From NCBI GenBank assembly GCA_035310985.1, contig DATGDH010000029.1:67551-131550 (forward strand): DNA of 64,000 bases, written 5' to 3'. Each line of letters starts with the position of its first letter. Within the stretch, counting starts at the first letter, position 1. This document shows positions 17,524 through 26,424 of the stretch, in pieces. The stretch comes from DAHVFK01 sp035310985 (GTDB lineage Bacteria; Pseudomonadota; Gammaproteobacteria; Burkholderiales; SG8-39). The notes beneath the pieces are model-generated. The model was given only the letters and a program-made list of their open reading frames with translations, was not told the origin of the DNA and did not search any database. The position numbers and the translations under genes are program-made.

Positions 17524-18782
17524 GCGACACCGCGGCGTTCGAATGCGGCCGCATAGAAGCCATCGGTGCCGTGGCGATGTGGCCAGAGGCGCAGCGTACG
17601 ACCAGTGTCCAGCGAGATGCGCTGCGCGGCAAGCAGCTCGGCGCAGGAGAGCGGCGTGAATTCGGGGTGCCCCGCGGCGAATGCCTCGGCGACTGCCTCG
17701 TTCTCCTCCCGCAGGATGCTGCAGGTTGCGTAGACAATGCGGCCGCCAGGTTTTACCAACCGCGCCGCTGCATTCAGGATTCCGTTCTGCTTGCGCGCAA
17801 GCTCGGCGACCGCCCCCGGCCCGTGACGCCACTTGAGATCGGGGTTGCGACGCAAGGTGCCGAAGCCGCTGCAAGGCGCGTCGACCAGCACGCGGTCGAT
17901 CTTGTCAGACAGGCGCCTGGCGCGCAGGTCACCCTCTCCGGTCAGAACCAGGGGGTGCACATTCGAAATACCAGCTCGCGCCGCGCGCGGCGCGAGCGCC
18001 TGCAGGCGCCTCGCAGAGACGTCCATCGCATAAATGCGGCCGGTGCCACGCATGAGCGCCGCCAGGGCAAGCGTCTTGCCACCCGCACCGGCGCAGAAGT
18101 CGGCGATCATCTCGCCGCGGCGCGGGGCCACGAGATAGGCAAGCAGCTGGCTGCCCTCGTCCTGGACCTCGATCAGACCCTGTTCGAAAAGCTCGTGCCG
18201 GTTGATCGCGGGCTTGGCGGCCAGCCGGATGCCGGCCGGCGAGTAGGGCGTCGCCTCGCCGTCGATGCCGCTCGCCGCGAGCTGCGCCAGGGCGGGCTCG
18301 CGCTGGAGGCGCGCCAGATTGACGCGCAGGTCGAGCGGCGCCGGGGCGAGCATGCCGTGCGCGATGCGCATCGCCTCCTCCTCTCCGTGCTCGGCCGCGA
18401 TCCGCTGCCACAGCCAGTCGGGGAGATCGGCGCGCACCGCCGCCGGCCAGTGCTCCGATTTGGCGGCGCGCATGCGCGCGATGAGTGCCACTTCGCCCTC
18501 GCGCAGCACACCCTGCAGCGCGCGCGCGGACATTCCCTGCACGCGCACGAGCGTCCCGAGCAGCAGCGCGCGCGGCGCACCGGACTCCGCCGCGGCCTCC
18601 AAGGAGCGGCGCCGCCGCAGCAGCGCGTAAACTATCTCCGCGATGAACGCGCGATCGCCCTGACCGAGCTGTCGGTGCGCGCGGAAATAACGCGACACGG
18701 TCTGATCCGCGGGCCCGGAAAAGCGCAGCAATTCCGACGCAAGCGCTTCGGCGTGCGCCAACTGCCCCGCATGCGGCGTCAC
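17487..18782 (-). CDS. RsmB/NOP family RNA m5C methyltransferase
   Basis: 431 aa from GTG 18782. The N-terminal 130 residues are helical and probably NusB-like. The C-terminal SAM methyltransferase has QDEGSQLLAYLV, IADFCAGAGGKTLALAAL (SAM site), VLVDAPCSGFGTLRRNPDLKW and YATCSILREENE, the two catalytic cysteines of m5C methyltransferases. Length and domains fit 16S rRNA methylase RsmB, but related RNA targets are possible. The GTG overlaps the DUF3108 stop as GTGA, so the two are coupled. Confidence 0.9.
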   Translation of the reverse strand: MTPHAGQLAHAEALASELLRFSGPADQTVSRYFRAHRQLGQGDRAFIAEIVYALLRRRRSLEAAAESGAPRALLLGTLVRVQGMSARALQGVLREGEVALIARMRAAKSEHWPAAVRADLPDWLWQRIAAEHGEEEAMRIAHGMLAPAPLDLRVNLARLQREPALAQLAASGIDGEATPYSPAGIRLAAKPAINRHELFEQGLIEVQDEGSQLLAYLVAPRRGEMIADFCAGAGGKTLALAALMRGTGRIYAMDVSARRLQALAPRAARAGISNVHPLVLTGEGDLRARRLSDKIDRVLVDAPCSGFGTLRRNPDLKWRHGPGAVAELARKQNGILNAAARLVKPGGRIVYATCSILREENEAVAEAFAAGHPEFTPLSCAELLAAQRISLDTGRTLRLWPHRHGTDGFYAAAFERRGVAQSSRRSPSGGA

Positions 18783-19459
18783 GGAATGCTCAGGCGCTTT
18801 GCCACCTGGTCGATGCGCGTACCATCCTTGTCCACGATTAGGAGGCGCACCGGCAGGTTGCCGTGGTCGGTCGCCAGCCACAGCTCCGTGGCCTTGTCGT
18901 CGGGGCCGTCCCGAACCTTTTCGAGCTTGAGCGTATCGAACACGCCCGCGGGCGTCGTAAGGCGTTCGTGGCCAGCGGCCCTGTACGTATAGGTCGAGAT
19001 ACCCTTGCCGTCGGCGGAATGCACGGTCACGGGTTGGGCACCGGGCAGTAAAAAGGAGAACGTAAAGGCCACCGACAGGCGATCCTGCGCGTTCGCCGGC
19101 ATCTGCAGCACCTGCGGCGGTCCCTTGAACGTCATGGTGAGCGTCTTCTTGGTCCAGTCGAAGCTGACGCTCGCCGGATCGCGCATTGGGCGGTGATCCG
19201 TGTACTCGAGCGGCCGCAGCCCGTCGGGAGAGATTGTCCCGCGGCTGGTCCGCTCGCTGTGGTAGACGGAAAGAATTCCGAGGCCACTGGTCTTCTCGTC
19301 GATGCTGTAGGTCTTGTCGTCATGCCGCAGCTGCTCGACGACCTCGGCGAGCACCGTGCCGTTGCGGCTCACGTCGTAGACGATCTCGGCCTGCCGCGGC
19401 GGCGCCGCGTGGGCGCAGACGCTGACGCTAATCGCAATCGGAAAAAACCAGTTGCGCAT
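18779..19459 (-). CDS. DUF3108 domain-containing periplasmic protein
   Basis: 226 aa from ATG 19459 (MRNWFFPIAISVSVCAHA), a signal peptide of about 18 residues, so probably periplasmic. The body is rich in beta structure: AEIVYDVSRNGTVLAEVVEQL, DWTKKTLTMTF, RLSVAFTFSFLLPGAQ, and DTLKLEKVRDGPDDKATELWLATDHGNLPVRLLI near the end, characteristic of DUF3108. Function unknown. It starts within the last 32 bases of purN and is translationally coupled to the downstream rsmB-like gene by a GTGA overlap. Confidence 0.9.
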   Translation of the reverse strand: MRNWFFPIAISVSVCAHAAPPRQAEIVYDVSRNGTVLAEVVEQLRHDDKTYSIDEKTSGLGILSVYHSERTSRGTISPDGLRPLEYTDHRPMRDPASVSFDWTKKTLTMTFKGPPQVLQMPANAQDRLSVAFTFSFLLPGAQPVTVHSADGKGISTYTYRAAGHERLTTPAGVFDTLKLEKVRDGPDDKATELWLATDHGNLPVRLLIVDKDGTRIDQVAKRLSIP

Positions 19460-20045
19460 CGTTGTCCTTAACGCGAACCACCCCGTCGCCAATGACAAGC
19501 CGCCCGTCCAGGAACCACCGTAGCGCGCGCGGATAGATGACGTGCTCCTGCCGCAGGACACGTGCCGCGAGCGTCGCGACGGTATCATCGGGCCGCACCG
19601 GCACGGCAGCCTGCGCGATGATCGGTCCGTGGTCCAGCTGCGCTGTCACGAAATGCACGGTGCAGCCGTGCACCTTGACCCCCGCGCCCAGGGCGCGCGC
19701 ATGCGTGTCGAGGCCCGGAAACGAAGGCAACAGCGACGGGTGGATATTGACCAGACGTCCCTCGTACCGACGCACGAACGCCGCCGTGAGGACGCGCATG
19801 AAGCCGGCGAGCGCGACCAGCCTCGGCGCATGGCGATCGATCTCCTCGGCCAGCGCCGCGTCGAAGGCCTCGCGCGACGCGAAATCCCGATGCGCCACTG
19901 TCCGGGTGGCAACACGGCACTCACGGGCGATCGCGAGCCCCGCCGCATCCGCGACATTGCTGACGACCGCCGAGACCGGCAGTCCCGCGTCGAGCAATGC
20001 CTGCATGTTGCTGCCGCGGCCGGAGATGAGGACGACGATCGACAT
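19428..20045 (-). CDS. purN: Phosphoribosylglycinamide formyltransferase
   Basis: 205 aa, the folate-dependent GAR transformylase of purine synthesis. Motifs: VVLISGRGSNMQALLDA at the N-terminus, the active-site region LAGFMRVLTAAFV, NIHPSLLPSFPGLDTHARAL (catalytic Asn-His) and HFVTAQLDHGPIIAQAAVPV (catalytic Asp). Upstream gene of the purN-DUF3108-rsmB minus-strand group. Confidence 0.97.
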   Translation of the reverse strand: MSIVVLISGRGSNMQALLDAGLPVSAVVSNVADAAGLAIARECRVATRTVAHRDFASREAFDAALAEEIDRHAPRLVALAGFMRVLTAAFVRRYEGRLVNIHPSLLPSFPGLDTHARALGAGVKVHGCTVHFVTAQLDHGPIIAQAAVPVRPDDTVATLAARVLRQEHVIYPRALRWFLDGRLVIGDGVVRVKDNDAQLVFSDCD

Positions 20046-20097
20046 GGCGGGTCGCAGTGTAGCAGCCCGGTATTCACGGAAGTCTTGCCAGAACCCT

Positions 20098-21492
20098 TCA
20101 TGGACCGGGTCGCGTCATGTCCCGCGGGCGCACCCAGCGATCGAAGTCCTGCGCGCTGACGTAGCCGAGGGCGAGCGCGGCCTCGCGCAGCGTGGTGCCC
20201 TCGCGGTGCGCCTTCTTGGCGATTTCCGCGGCGCGGTCGTAGCCGATCATAGGCGTGAGCGCAGTGACGAGCATGAGCGAGCGCTCGACCAGCTCCGCGA
20301 TACGGTGCTCGTTCGCCTGAATGCCGCGCACGCAGTGCTCCTCGAACGACGCGCATCCGTCGGCCAGCAGGCGGGCGCTCTGCAGGAAGTCGTAGATCAA
20401 CACGGGCTTGAACACGTTCAGCTCGAAATTTCCCGAGGCTCCGGCAAAATTGACCGTGACGTCGTTACCGAACACCTGGGCGCACAACATGGTCAGCGCC
20501 TCGGCCTGCGTCGGATTGACCTTACCGGGCATGATTGAACTGCCGGGCTCGTTCTCGGGCAGGCTGAGCTCGCCGAGTCCCGAGCGCGGCCCGGATGCTA
20601 GCCAGCGCAGGTCGTTCGCGATCTTCATGAGGGCAGCGGCGAGCGTCTTGAGCGCGCCGTGCGCGAAAAGCAGCGCCTCGTGCCCCGCGAGTCCGGCGAA
20701 CTTGTTGGTAGCAGCGGTAAATTGCAGCCCGGTGGCGCGCGCGATTTCATGTGCGACGCGCGTGCCGAATTCCGGGTGCGCGTTTAGGCCGGTGCCGACC
20801 GCCGTGCCCCCGATCGCCAGCTCCTGCAGGCCCTCCCGCGACTGGACCAGGGCTTCCCGGGCGCGCTCGAGTTGCGCCACATAGCCCGAGAACTCCTGTC
20901 CCAGAGTGAGCGGCGTCGCATCCTGCAGGTGAGTGCGGCCGATCTTCACGATGCGGGCGAACTCCTTCGACTTCGCCGCCAGCGCCGCGCGCAGTTGCGC
21001 GAGCGCCGGCAGCAGCGCCTCGTGCAGCGCGCGCGCCGCGGCAACGTGCATCGCGCTCGGGAACACGTCGTTCGAGGATTGCCCGCGGTTCACATCGTCG
21101 TTGGCATGCACGAGCCGCTTCGCGCCACGTTCGCCGCCCAGCAGCTCCGATGCGCGGTTGGCCAGCACTTCGTTCACGTTCATGTTCGACTGGGTGCCGG
21201 AGCCCGTCTGCCACACGAGCAGCGGGAATTCATCGTCGTGCCGCCCGGCGAGCACCTCGTCCGCGGCACGCGCGATCGCATTGGCCTTTGCCGCATCGAC
21301 CAACCCGAGCTCGCGATTCACGGTCGCCGCTGCGCGCTTGACGAGCGCCAGCGCGCGAATCATCTCGAGCGGCATGCGCTCGCCGGATATGCGGAACAGG
21401 CGCCGGCTGCGCTCGGTTTGCGCGCCCCACAGCCTGTCCGCAGGAACCTCGATCGTACCGAAGGAGTCCTGCTCGAGGCGCGTCTCGCCCAC
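20098..21492 (-). CDS. fumC: Class II fumarate hydratase
   Basis: 464 aa from GTG 21492. Interconverts fumarate and malate in the TCA cycle. WQTGSGTQSNMNVNEV, DDVNRGQSSNDVFPSAMHV, GRTHLQDATPLTLGQEF and the catalytic serine loop GSSIMPGKVNPTQ are all intact. It is the heat-stable, iron-independent type. Twelve bases separate its start from the upstream pirin gene, so the two may be co-transcribed. Confidence 0.97.
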   Translation of the reverse strand: MGETRLEQDSFGTIEVPADRLWGAQTERSRRLFRISGERMPLEMIRALALVKRAAATVNRELGLVDAAKANAIARAADEVLAGRHDDEFPLLVWQTGSGTQSNMNVNEVLANRASELLGGERGAKRLVHANDDVNRGQSSNDVFPSAMHVAAARALHEALLPALAQLRAALAAKSKEFARIVKIGRTHLQDATPLTLGQEFSGYVAQLERAREALVQSREGLQELAIGGTAVGTGLNAHPEFGTRVAHEIARATGLQFTAATNKFAGLAGHEALLFAHGALKTLAAALMKIANDLRWLASGPRSGLGELSLPENEPGSSIMPGKVNPTQAEALTMLCAQVFGNDVTVNFAGASGNFELNVFKPVLIYDFLQSARLLADGCASFEEHCVRGIQANEHRIAELVERSLMLVTALTPMIGYDRAAEIAKKAHREGTTLREAALALGYVSAQDFDRWVRPRDMTRPGP

Positions 21493-21504
21493 TGCTCGCG
21501 CGCG

Positions 21505-22203
21505 TTAGGCCAGGTCGAACAGCAGCACTTCCGCTTGCCTGCCGTTCTCGAGCACGATCTGCGGGATGCCGCTTGCCTTGAGCGCGTCGCCTGCCGCCAG
21601 CCGTTCTGCGTTCGCCGAGATCTCGCCGCGTGCGACGTGCACGTAGACGCGCCGCCCCGCGGCAAGGCTATGCACCGTACGCTCGGCGCCGTCGATGAGC
21701 GCCGCGTACACGAAGGCATCCTGGTGGATCGTCACCGAGCCCTCGCGCCCGTCGGGCGACGCGATCAGCCGCAGGCGGCCGCGCTTCGCTGCGGAGTCAT
21801 AGTGCTTCTGTTCGTAGCCCGGCGCGATGCCGCGCACGCTCGGCTCGATCCAGATTTGCAGGAAATGCGTGACACCCGCCGATTCATGGTTGAACTCGCT
21901 GTGCCGCACGCCCGTCCCGGCGCTCATGCGCTGCACGTCGCCCGGGACGATGGTCGAGCCGTTGCCCATCGAGTCCTTGTGCGCGAGCGCGCCTTCGAGC
22001 ACGTAGCTGATGATCTCCATGTCCCGGTGGCCATGCGTGCCGAAACCCGTGCCCGGCTGGATGCGATCCTCGTTTATGACGCGCAGGCTGCCGAAGCCCA
22101 TGTGCCTTGGGTCGTGGTAGTCGGCGAAGGAGAAGCTGTGAAAGGAATCGAGCCAGCCGTGATCGGCGTGCCCACGTTCCCCCGCGCGTCGAAGCTCGAT
22201 CAT
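21505..22203 (-). CDS. Pirin family bicupin protein (YhhW-like)
   Basis: 232 aa, two cupin domains. The N-terminal metal site is GFGTHGHRDMEIISYVLEG (residues about 52-70) with a further His in GTGVRHSEFNHE. The short YhhW/YhaK type fits better than the longer eukaryote-like pirins. Some members have quercetin dioxygenase activity in vitro; the in vivo role is uncertain. It starts 15 bases after the thioredoxin-like gene. Confidence 0.92.
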   Translation of the reverse strand: MIELRRAGERGHADHGWLDSFHSFSFADYHDPRHMGFGSLRVINEDRIQPGTGFGTHGHRDMEIISYVLEGALAHKDSMGNGSTIVPGDVQRMSAGTGVRHSEFNHESAGVTHFLQIWIEPSVRGIAPGYEQKHYDSAAKRGRLRLIASPDGREGSVTIHQDAFVYAALIDGAERTVHSLAAGRRVYVHVARGEISANAERLAAGDALKASGIPQIVLENGRQAEVLLFDLA

Positions 22204-22218
22204 CGCGGCACTCCGTGC

Positions 22219-22599
22219 TCAGGGTTGTTTTGCCTCGGCGGCCTCGTGCTCCGCGATTTCCTGGTGCACCTTCGCCATGTCGAGCGCCCTGGCCTGCGTG
22301 ATGACCTGCTCGAGCGCCGAGGCGGGCAACGCGCCGGCCTGCTGGAACAACAGTACTTTCTCACGGAACACCATCAGCGTCGGTATCGAGCGGATGCCGA
22401 ACGCCCCGGCGATCTCCTGTTCGACGTCCGTGTTGACCTTGGCGAAGACCACGTCCTCGTGCTTTTCCGACGCGCTCTCGAACACCGGTGCGAAACCCCT
22501 GCAGGGGCCGCACCACGGCGCCCAGAAATCCACGACCACCATCGGGCTGTCGTTCACAACCTGCTCGAAGTTTTCCTTGCCGAGCTCGACCGTCGCCAT
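22219..22599 (-). CDS. Thioredoxin
   Basis: 126 aa. Standard thioredoxin fold with the active site FWAPWCGPCRGFAP (residues about 25-38) and the cis-proline loop IRSIPTLMVF. It reduces protein disulfides in the cytoplasm; there is no signal peptide. A tail of about 20 residues (MAKVHQEIAEHEAAEAKQP) extends beyond the usual thioredoxin length. Divergent from gluQRS and upstream of pirin and fumC on the same strand. Which paralogue it is cannot be decided here. Confidence 0.95.
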   Translation of the reverse strand: MATVELGKENFEQVVNDSPMVVVDFWAPWCGPCRGFAPVFESASEKHEDVVFAKVNTDVEQEIAGAFGIRSIPTLMVFREKVLLFQQAGALPASALEQVITQARALDMAKVHQEIAEHEAAEAKQP

Positions 22600-22620
22600 C
22601 CACGGATCTCCTATGAAGAA

Positions 22621-23523
22621 ATGGCACTATACGCTCACATGCCGTACATCGGCCGCTTCGCCCCATCGCCGACAGGGCCATTGCACTTCGGATCGCTCGT
22701 CGCCGCGCTGGCGAGCTGGCTCGACGCGCGCGCTGGACGCGGCACTTGGCTGCTGCGCATCGAAGACCTCGACAAGCCGCGTGAGACGGCGGGCGCAGCC
22801 GACGCGATCCTGCGCCAGCTCGAGGCGCTCGGCCTGCACTGGGACGGAGCGGTGCTCTATCAGAGCGCGCGCATCGCGTCCTACGAAGCAGCGCTCGAGC
22901 GGCTCGCCGCGCGCGGTGCGACTTACGCCTGCGGTTGCACGCGTAGCGAGATCGCCGACTCCGCGCTCGCGATCGACGGCGCGCGCATCTACCCCGGTAC
23001 CTGCCGCGCAGGCCTGCCGCGCGGAAAGCCCGCGCGTACAACGCGCGTGCGCACCACTGCCGAGCCCGTGCGCTTCGTCGACCGCGTGCAGGGAGAGTTC
23101 GTGCAGTCCCTCGAGCGCGACGTCGGGGACTTCGTGCTGCGGCGCGCGGACGGCCCCATCGCCTATCAGCTCGCCGTCGTGGTCGACGACGCCGAGCTGG
23201 GGGTCACCGACGTGGTGCGGGGTGCCGACCTGCTCGATTCCACGGCACGCCAGATCTGGCTGCAGCGCCTGCTAACTTTCCCGACACCGCGCTACCTGCA
23301 CGTTCCCGTTGCCGTAGACGCCACCGGCGAGAAGCTGAGCAAGCAGTCCGGTGCACGGCCGGTCGAATCCGGCGCGGCCGCCACATCGCTGGCGAGGGCG
23401 CTGGCGTTTCTCGGCCAGCCCGCGCCGCCCGGTCTCGGCGCGGGCGAGCTGCTGCAATGGGGGGTCGCGAATTGGGACGTCGCGCGCATCCCGGCGCTGC
23501 GCACGCTGACGGTGCGGGACTAG
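22621..23523 (+). CDS. gluQRS: Glutamyl-Q tRNA(Asp) synthetase
   Basis: 300 aa from ATG 22621; an ATG at 22639 (MPYIGRF) is equally possible. A truncated glutamyl-tRNA synthetase without the anticodon-binding domain. It has GRFAPSPTGPLHFGSL (HIGH-type region), the zinc ligands in YACGCTRSE and YPGTCR, and GEKLSKQSGA (KMSKS-type loop). It attaches glutamate to queuosine in the wobble position of tRNA(Asp). The frame stays open about 1.7 kb upstream, but that part is antisense to fumC, pirin and thioredoxin and is not coding. Confidence 0.95.
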   Translation: MALYAHMPYIGRFAPSPTGPLHFGSLVAALASWLDARAGRGTWLLRIEDLDKPRETAGAADAILRQLEALGLHWDGAVLYQSARIASYEAALERLAARGATYACGCTRSEIADSALAIDGARIYPGTCRAGLPRGKPARTTRVRTTAEPVRFVDRVQGEFVQSLERDVGDFVLRRADGPIAYQLAVVVDDAELGVTDVVRGADLLDSTARQIWLQRLLTFPTPRYLHVPVAVDATGEKLSKQSGARPVESGAAATSLARALAFLGQPAPPGLGAGELLQWGVANWDVARIPALRTLTVRD

Positions 23524-24425
23524 GGAATCCTGCGCGAGGGCAGCACGACGGTGAGCAGCGAACCGATCACCAGAGCGAGTGCCGCGTACTCGGCCCAGCT
23601 CGGCCGCTCGCCGAGGAACAGCATGCCGCTGATCACGCCGACGACGGGAATGATCAGCATACTGAGCGACGACACGGCGACCGGGACCGAAGTGGCGATG
23701 CGGACCCACGCCCAGGTCGCGAATGCGAACGCGACCAGCACGTTGTACAGCACGCCGAGCGCCGGCCACAGGCTGACCGAGAGTAGGTGCGCGGGGTCCT
23801 CCAGCAAGAGCGCACCCGCCAGGATGGGAATGCCGCCGAGCAGCATCATCCACGCGGAGTAGGCTCCCACCGGCATCGACATCGGGTAGCGCTTCTGCAG
23901 CACCGTGCCGAGCGCCCAGGTTAACGCCGCGCATAGCACGAGCAGCGACCCGAGCGGTGCCGACTCGAGCCCGATCGCTCCTTCGCCAAGCAGCAGCGCC
24001 ATGCCGCCCATGCCGAGCGCAAGTCCGGTGACGCGGCGGCCGTCCATGCGCTCACCGAGCAGCCACACCGAAAGCGGAATCGCCCACGCAGGCATCGTAT
24101 AGGCGAGGATCGCCGCACGCCCGGAAGGAATCATCTTCACCCCGAACACCACCAGCACGTTCCAGGCGGTCATGTTGAAGAAGCTGAGCATCAGCAGGCG
24201 CGTCCATTGGTGCCTGGGTACAGCCAAAGATTGCCCGCCGGCGCGCAGGACGGCAAACAGCACGCCCGAACCCGCGCCGAGGCAGATCGCCCGGAACGTG
24301 AGCGGCGGCACTTCGCTCAGCGCCACCTTGATGGCAGTCCAGTTGAAGCCCCAGGCGAGCGTCAGGCCTGCCAAGGTGAACCACAGGGCACGCGGCAGAT
24401 GGCTCGCCTCGCGCGCCGTGTTCAC
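23520..24425 (-). CDS. EamA/DMT family transporter
   Basis: 301 aa with ten hydrophobic segments in two EamA repeats: WGFNWTAIKVALSEVPPLTFRAI in the first and VAVSSLSMLIIPVVGVISGMLFLGERP in the second. Drug/metabolite transporter superfamily, probably an inner-membrane exporter; substrate unknown. The GTG at 24425 overlaps the tetR stop as GTGA, which couples it to the regulator. Its stop codon interlocks with that of the convergent gluQRS on the palindrome CTAG. Confidence 0.92.
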   Translation of the reverse strand: MNTAREASHLPRALWFTLAGLTLAWGFNWTAIKVALSEVPPLTFRAICLGAGSGVLFAVLRAGGQSLAVPRHQWTRLLMLSFFNMTAWNVLVVFGVKMIPSGRAAILAYTMPAWAIPLSVWLLGERMDGRRVTGLALGMGGMALLLGEGAIGLESAPLGSLLVLCAALTWALGTVLQKRYPMSMPVGAYSAWMMLLGGIPILAGALLLEDPAHLLSVSLWPALGVLYNVLVAFAFATWAWVRIATSVPVAVSSLSMLIIPVVGVISGMLFLGERPSWAEYAALALVIGSLLTVVLPSRRIP

Positions 24426-24991
24426 CGCAGGGCTCCGCGCAGCTCCATGCGCAGGAGCTCGACGAACGCGCGCGCGATGTCTGACGGCGAGCGTTTGCCG
24501 CGCCGGTACCATGTCGGGGCCCAGTTGAGCGCCCCGAGCAGCATCAGGCGGACATCGCCGCGGTCGATTGCCGCGCCGAGCGGCAACGCATCGATCAACC
24601 GGCCGACCAGGCGCTCGTAGCCGTCGCGCACCGCGACCAGCCGGCGCGCCGCTTGCGGCACGTCCTGCGGCTGGACGCGCACCATGACCTGCGCGTAATC
24701 GCTGCCGTCGAGCAGGGTCTCCAGATGCGCCACGCAGGCGATCTCGAGGCGTCGCCAGGGATCCGTCTCGCGCGAGAGCGCATGCTCGACCCCGGCGCGC
24801 AGGCGGCGCACTCCTTCCTCGTAGACCGCGACGAGCAGGTCCTCCTTGGAAGCGAAATGGCAGTAGAGCGAGCCCGGCAGCATGCCAACCGCGCGTGCGA
24901 TCTCGCGCATCGACGCGCCGTGATAGCCGTTGCGGCGAAAAGCTCTCGCGGCGCAATCCAGGACCCGCGGCAGCCTGCTGTCGGCGCGCAT
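24422..24991 (-). CDS. TetR family transcriptional regulator
   Basis: 189 aa from ATG 24991 behind CTCAGGGAA. The N-terminal helix-turn-helix domain reads RVLDCAARAFRRNGYHGASMREIARAVGMLPGSLYCHFASKEDLL (split here by family motif: RRNGYHGASMREIA, then GSLYCHFASKE). The C-terminal ligand domain is helical and variable. It lies between the P450 gene (upstream, 26-base gap) and the EamA exporter (overlapping), so it probably controls this three-gene set in response to a small hydrophobic molecule. That role is inferred. Confidence 0.93.
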   Translation of the reverse strand: MRADSRLPRVLDCAARAFRRNGYHGASMREIARAVGMLPGSLYCHFASKEDLLVAVYEEGVRRLRAGVEHALSRETDPWRRLEIACVAHLETLLDGSDYAQVMVRVQPQDVPQAARRLVAVRDGYERLVGRLIDALPLGAAIDRGDVRLMLLGALNWAPTWYRRGKRSPSDIARAFVELLRMELRGALR

Positions 24992-25017
24992 CGGGCGTTC
25001 CCTGAGGGTGACGACAC

Positions 25018-26229
25018 TCAAATCCGGACCCGCACCGGCAATGACACCATGCCGCGAAACACCATTGAATTGATCCATTCGAGCCTGTCGGTGGCGAGTT
25101 CGATGGACCGCCACCTGCGCAGCACGGCGGGCAGACTGATCTGCCCTTCCAGCCGTGCGAGCGGAAAGCCGAGGCAGATGTGCGCGCCGAAGCCAAATGT
25201 GAGGTGCGGCACGCCGTCGCGTTGCAGGTTGAGCCGGTCGGGATCCGGGTAGGCGCGCGGGTCGCGGTTGGCGGCATTTAGCATTAGGAACACGCGCTCG
25301 CCCGGCCGCAGTGTCTTGCCGTGGAGTTCGCGCTCCCTGGCGACGATGCGCACCTGGGCGCCGCTCGGGCCGTCGTAGCGCAGCAGCTCCTCGACGGCCG
25401 GCGCGGCAAGTTCCGGTCGCTCGCGCAGCAGCCGCATCTGCTCGGGAAAGCGGATGAGCGCGAGTAAGGCGTTCGCGACGTGATTGGTGGTCGTTTCGTG
25501 GCCGGCGAACAGCAGCAGGATGCAGGTCGCGAGCAGCTCGTCCTCGCTCAGACGATCTCCCTCGTCCTGCACGGCGACGAGCGCCGACAGCAGGTCATCG
25601 GCGGGTGCCGCGCGGCGGGCAGCGATCAAGGCACGGAAGAATTCCACCATTTCGCGCGTCGCCGCCTCGGCGACGCCGTATTTCTCCGGCGAAACGCGCG
25701 AGCTGCCGATGAACAGCGCCATGTCGTCCGACATGCGTTTGACGCGCACGAGCTCCTCGCGCGGCACGCCAAGCATGTCCATGATCACGAGCGCAGGAAG
25801 CGGACCGGCGAATTCGGCGATAAAGTCGACCTCGCGGCGCCCGCCAATCCGGTCAAGCAGCCACCCGGTGAGCTCGGCCACGCGCTCGCGCATCGCATGC
25901 ATCGAGCGCACGTTGAACACCTTGCTAACCAGCCGGCGCAGGCGCGTATGGTCCGGTGGATCTCGAAATACCATCCACAGGGACAGATAGCGAATTATTT
26001 CGGCGATGCGCTGCGCCTCGGCTCCCGGCAGCGAAGCGAAGAACGGTCGCAGGCGATCAGACGACATCCCCTGGTCGAGGCAGACCGCCTTGACGTCGCC
26101 GTAGCGCGTCAGCACCCAGGCCTTGAGTCGGGGGCTCCAGTGCGCCGGATCGTGGTCGCGCATCCGGCGGTAGAGCGGAAATGGATCAGCGAGAAATGCG
26201 GGATCCTCGGGTCGGTAGTCGATGCTCAT
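25018..26229 (-). CDS. Cytochrome P450
   Basis: 403 aa from ATG 26229 (MSIDYRPEDPAF), a soluble bacterial-type P450. I-helix motif LLFAGHETTTN; ExxR-region equivalent in LRERPELAAPAVEELLRYDG; heme loop LTFGFGAHICLGFPLARLE with Cys352 as the axial ligand. It would hydroxylate a hydrophobic substrate, which I cannot name. No ferredoxin or reductase gene lies nearby, so it must use electron partners from elsewhere. First gene of P450-tetR-eamA. Confidence 0.95.
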   Translation of the reverse strand: MSIDYRPEDPAFLADPFPLYRRMRDHDPAHWSPRLKAWVLTRYGDVKAVCLDQGMSSDRLRPFFASLPGAEAQRIAEIIRYLSLWMVFRDPPDHTRLRRLVSKVFNVRSMHAMRERVAELTGWLLDRIGGRREVDFIAEFAGPLPALVIMDMLGVPREELVRVKRMSDDMALFIGSSRVSPEKYGVAEAATREMVEFFRALIAARRAAPADDLLSALVAVQDEGDRLSEDELLATCILLLFAGHETTTNHVANALLALIRFPEQMRLLRERPELAAPAVEELLRYDGPSGAQVRIVARERELHGKTLRPGERVFLMLNAANRDPRAYPDPDRLNLQRDGVPHLTFGFGAHICLGFPLARLEGQISLPAVLRRWRSIELATDRLEWINSMVFRGMVSLPVRVRI

Positions 26230-26350
26230 CAATGGCGCGGACGGGCTAAGGGGCAAAGGCAAACAAGTGTTTGTCTTAGCCACCGACCCGTCAAGGCCAG
26301 GCGAGTACCGCGGTGTCCGCCCTAGCCGCCTGACGCGCCCCGCTTTTGAA

Positions 26351-26394
26351 CCTTTGTGCGACACATCAACGGTTTACGCTGCACCGCACAAAGG
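26351..26394. promoter_or_regulatory. Inverted repeat, probable operator of the phasin gene (PhaR-type site)
   Basis: CCTTTGTGCG (26351-26360) and its exact complement CGCACAAAGG (26385-26394) lie 24 bases apart, immediately before the -35 box of the phasin promoter. A third GCACAAA half-site lies at 26440-26446 just past the -10. Phasin genes are classically repressed by PhaR, whose sites include GCA-plus-A-rich half-sites; assignment to PhaR is an inference. Confidence 0.6.
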
Positions 26395-26396
26395 AC

Positions 26397-26424
26397 TTGA
26401 CTTTTAAGGGTGAAGGCCTAAAAT
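26397..26424 (+). promoter_or_regulatory. Sigma-70 promoter of the phasin gene
   Basis: TTGACT (26397-26402), a 16-base spacer and TAAAAT (26419-26424). The leader to the phasin ATG at 26522 would be about 90 bases, with a CAGGAGCC ribosome site. Confidence 0.85.

Noticed and set aside
20872..22620. Upstream extension of the gluQRS frame by about 580 codons
   Set aside because: It is antisense to fumC, pirin and thioredoxin; GluQRS proteins are about 300 aa and begin near GRFAPSPTG.
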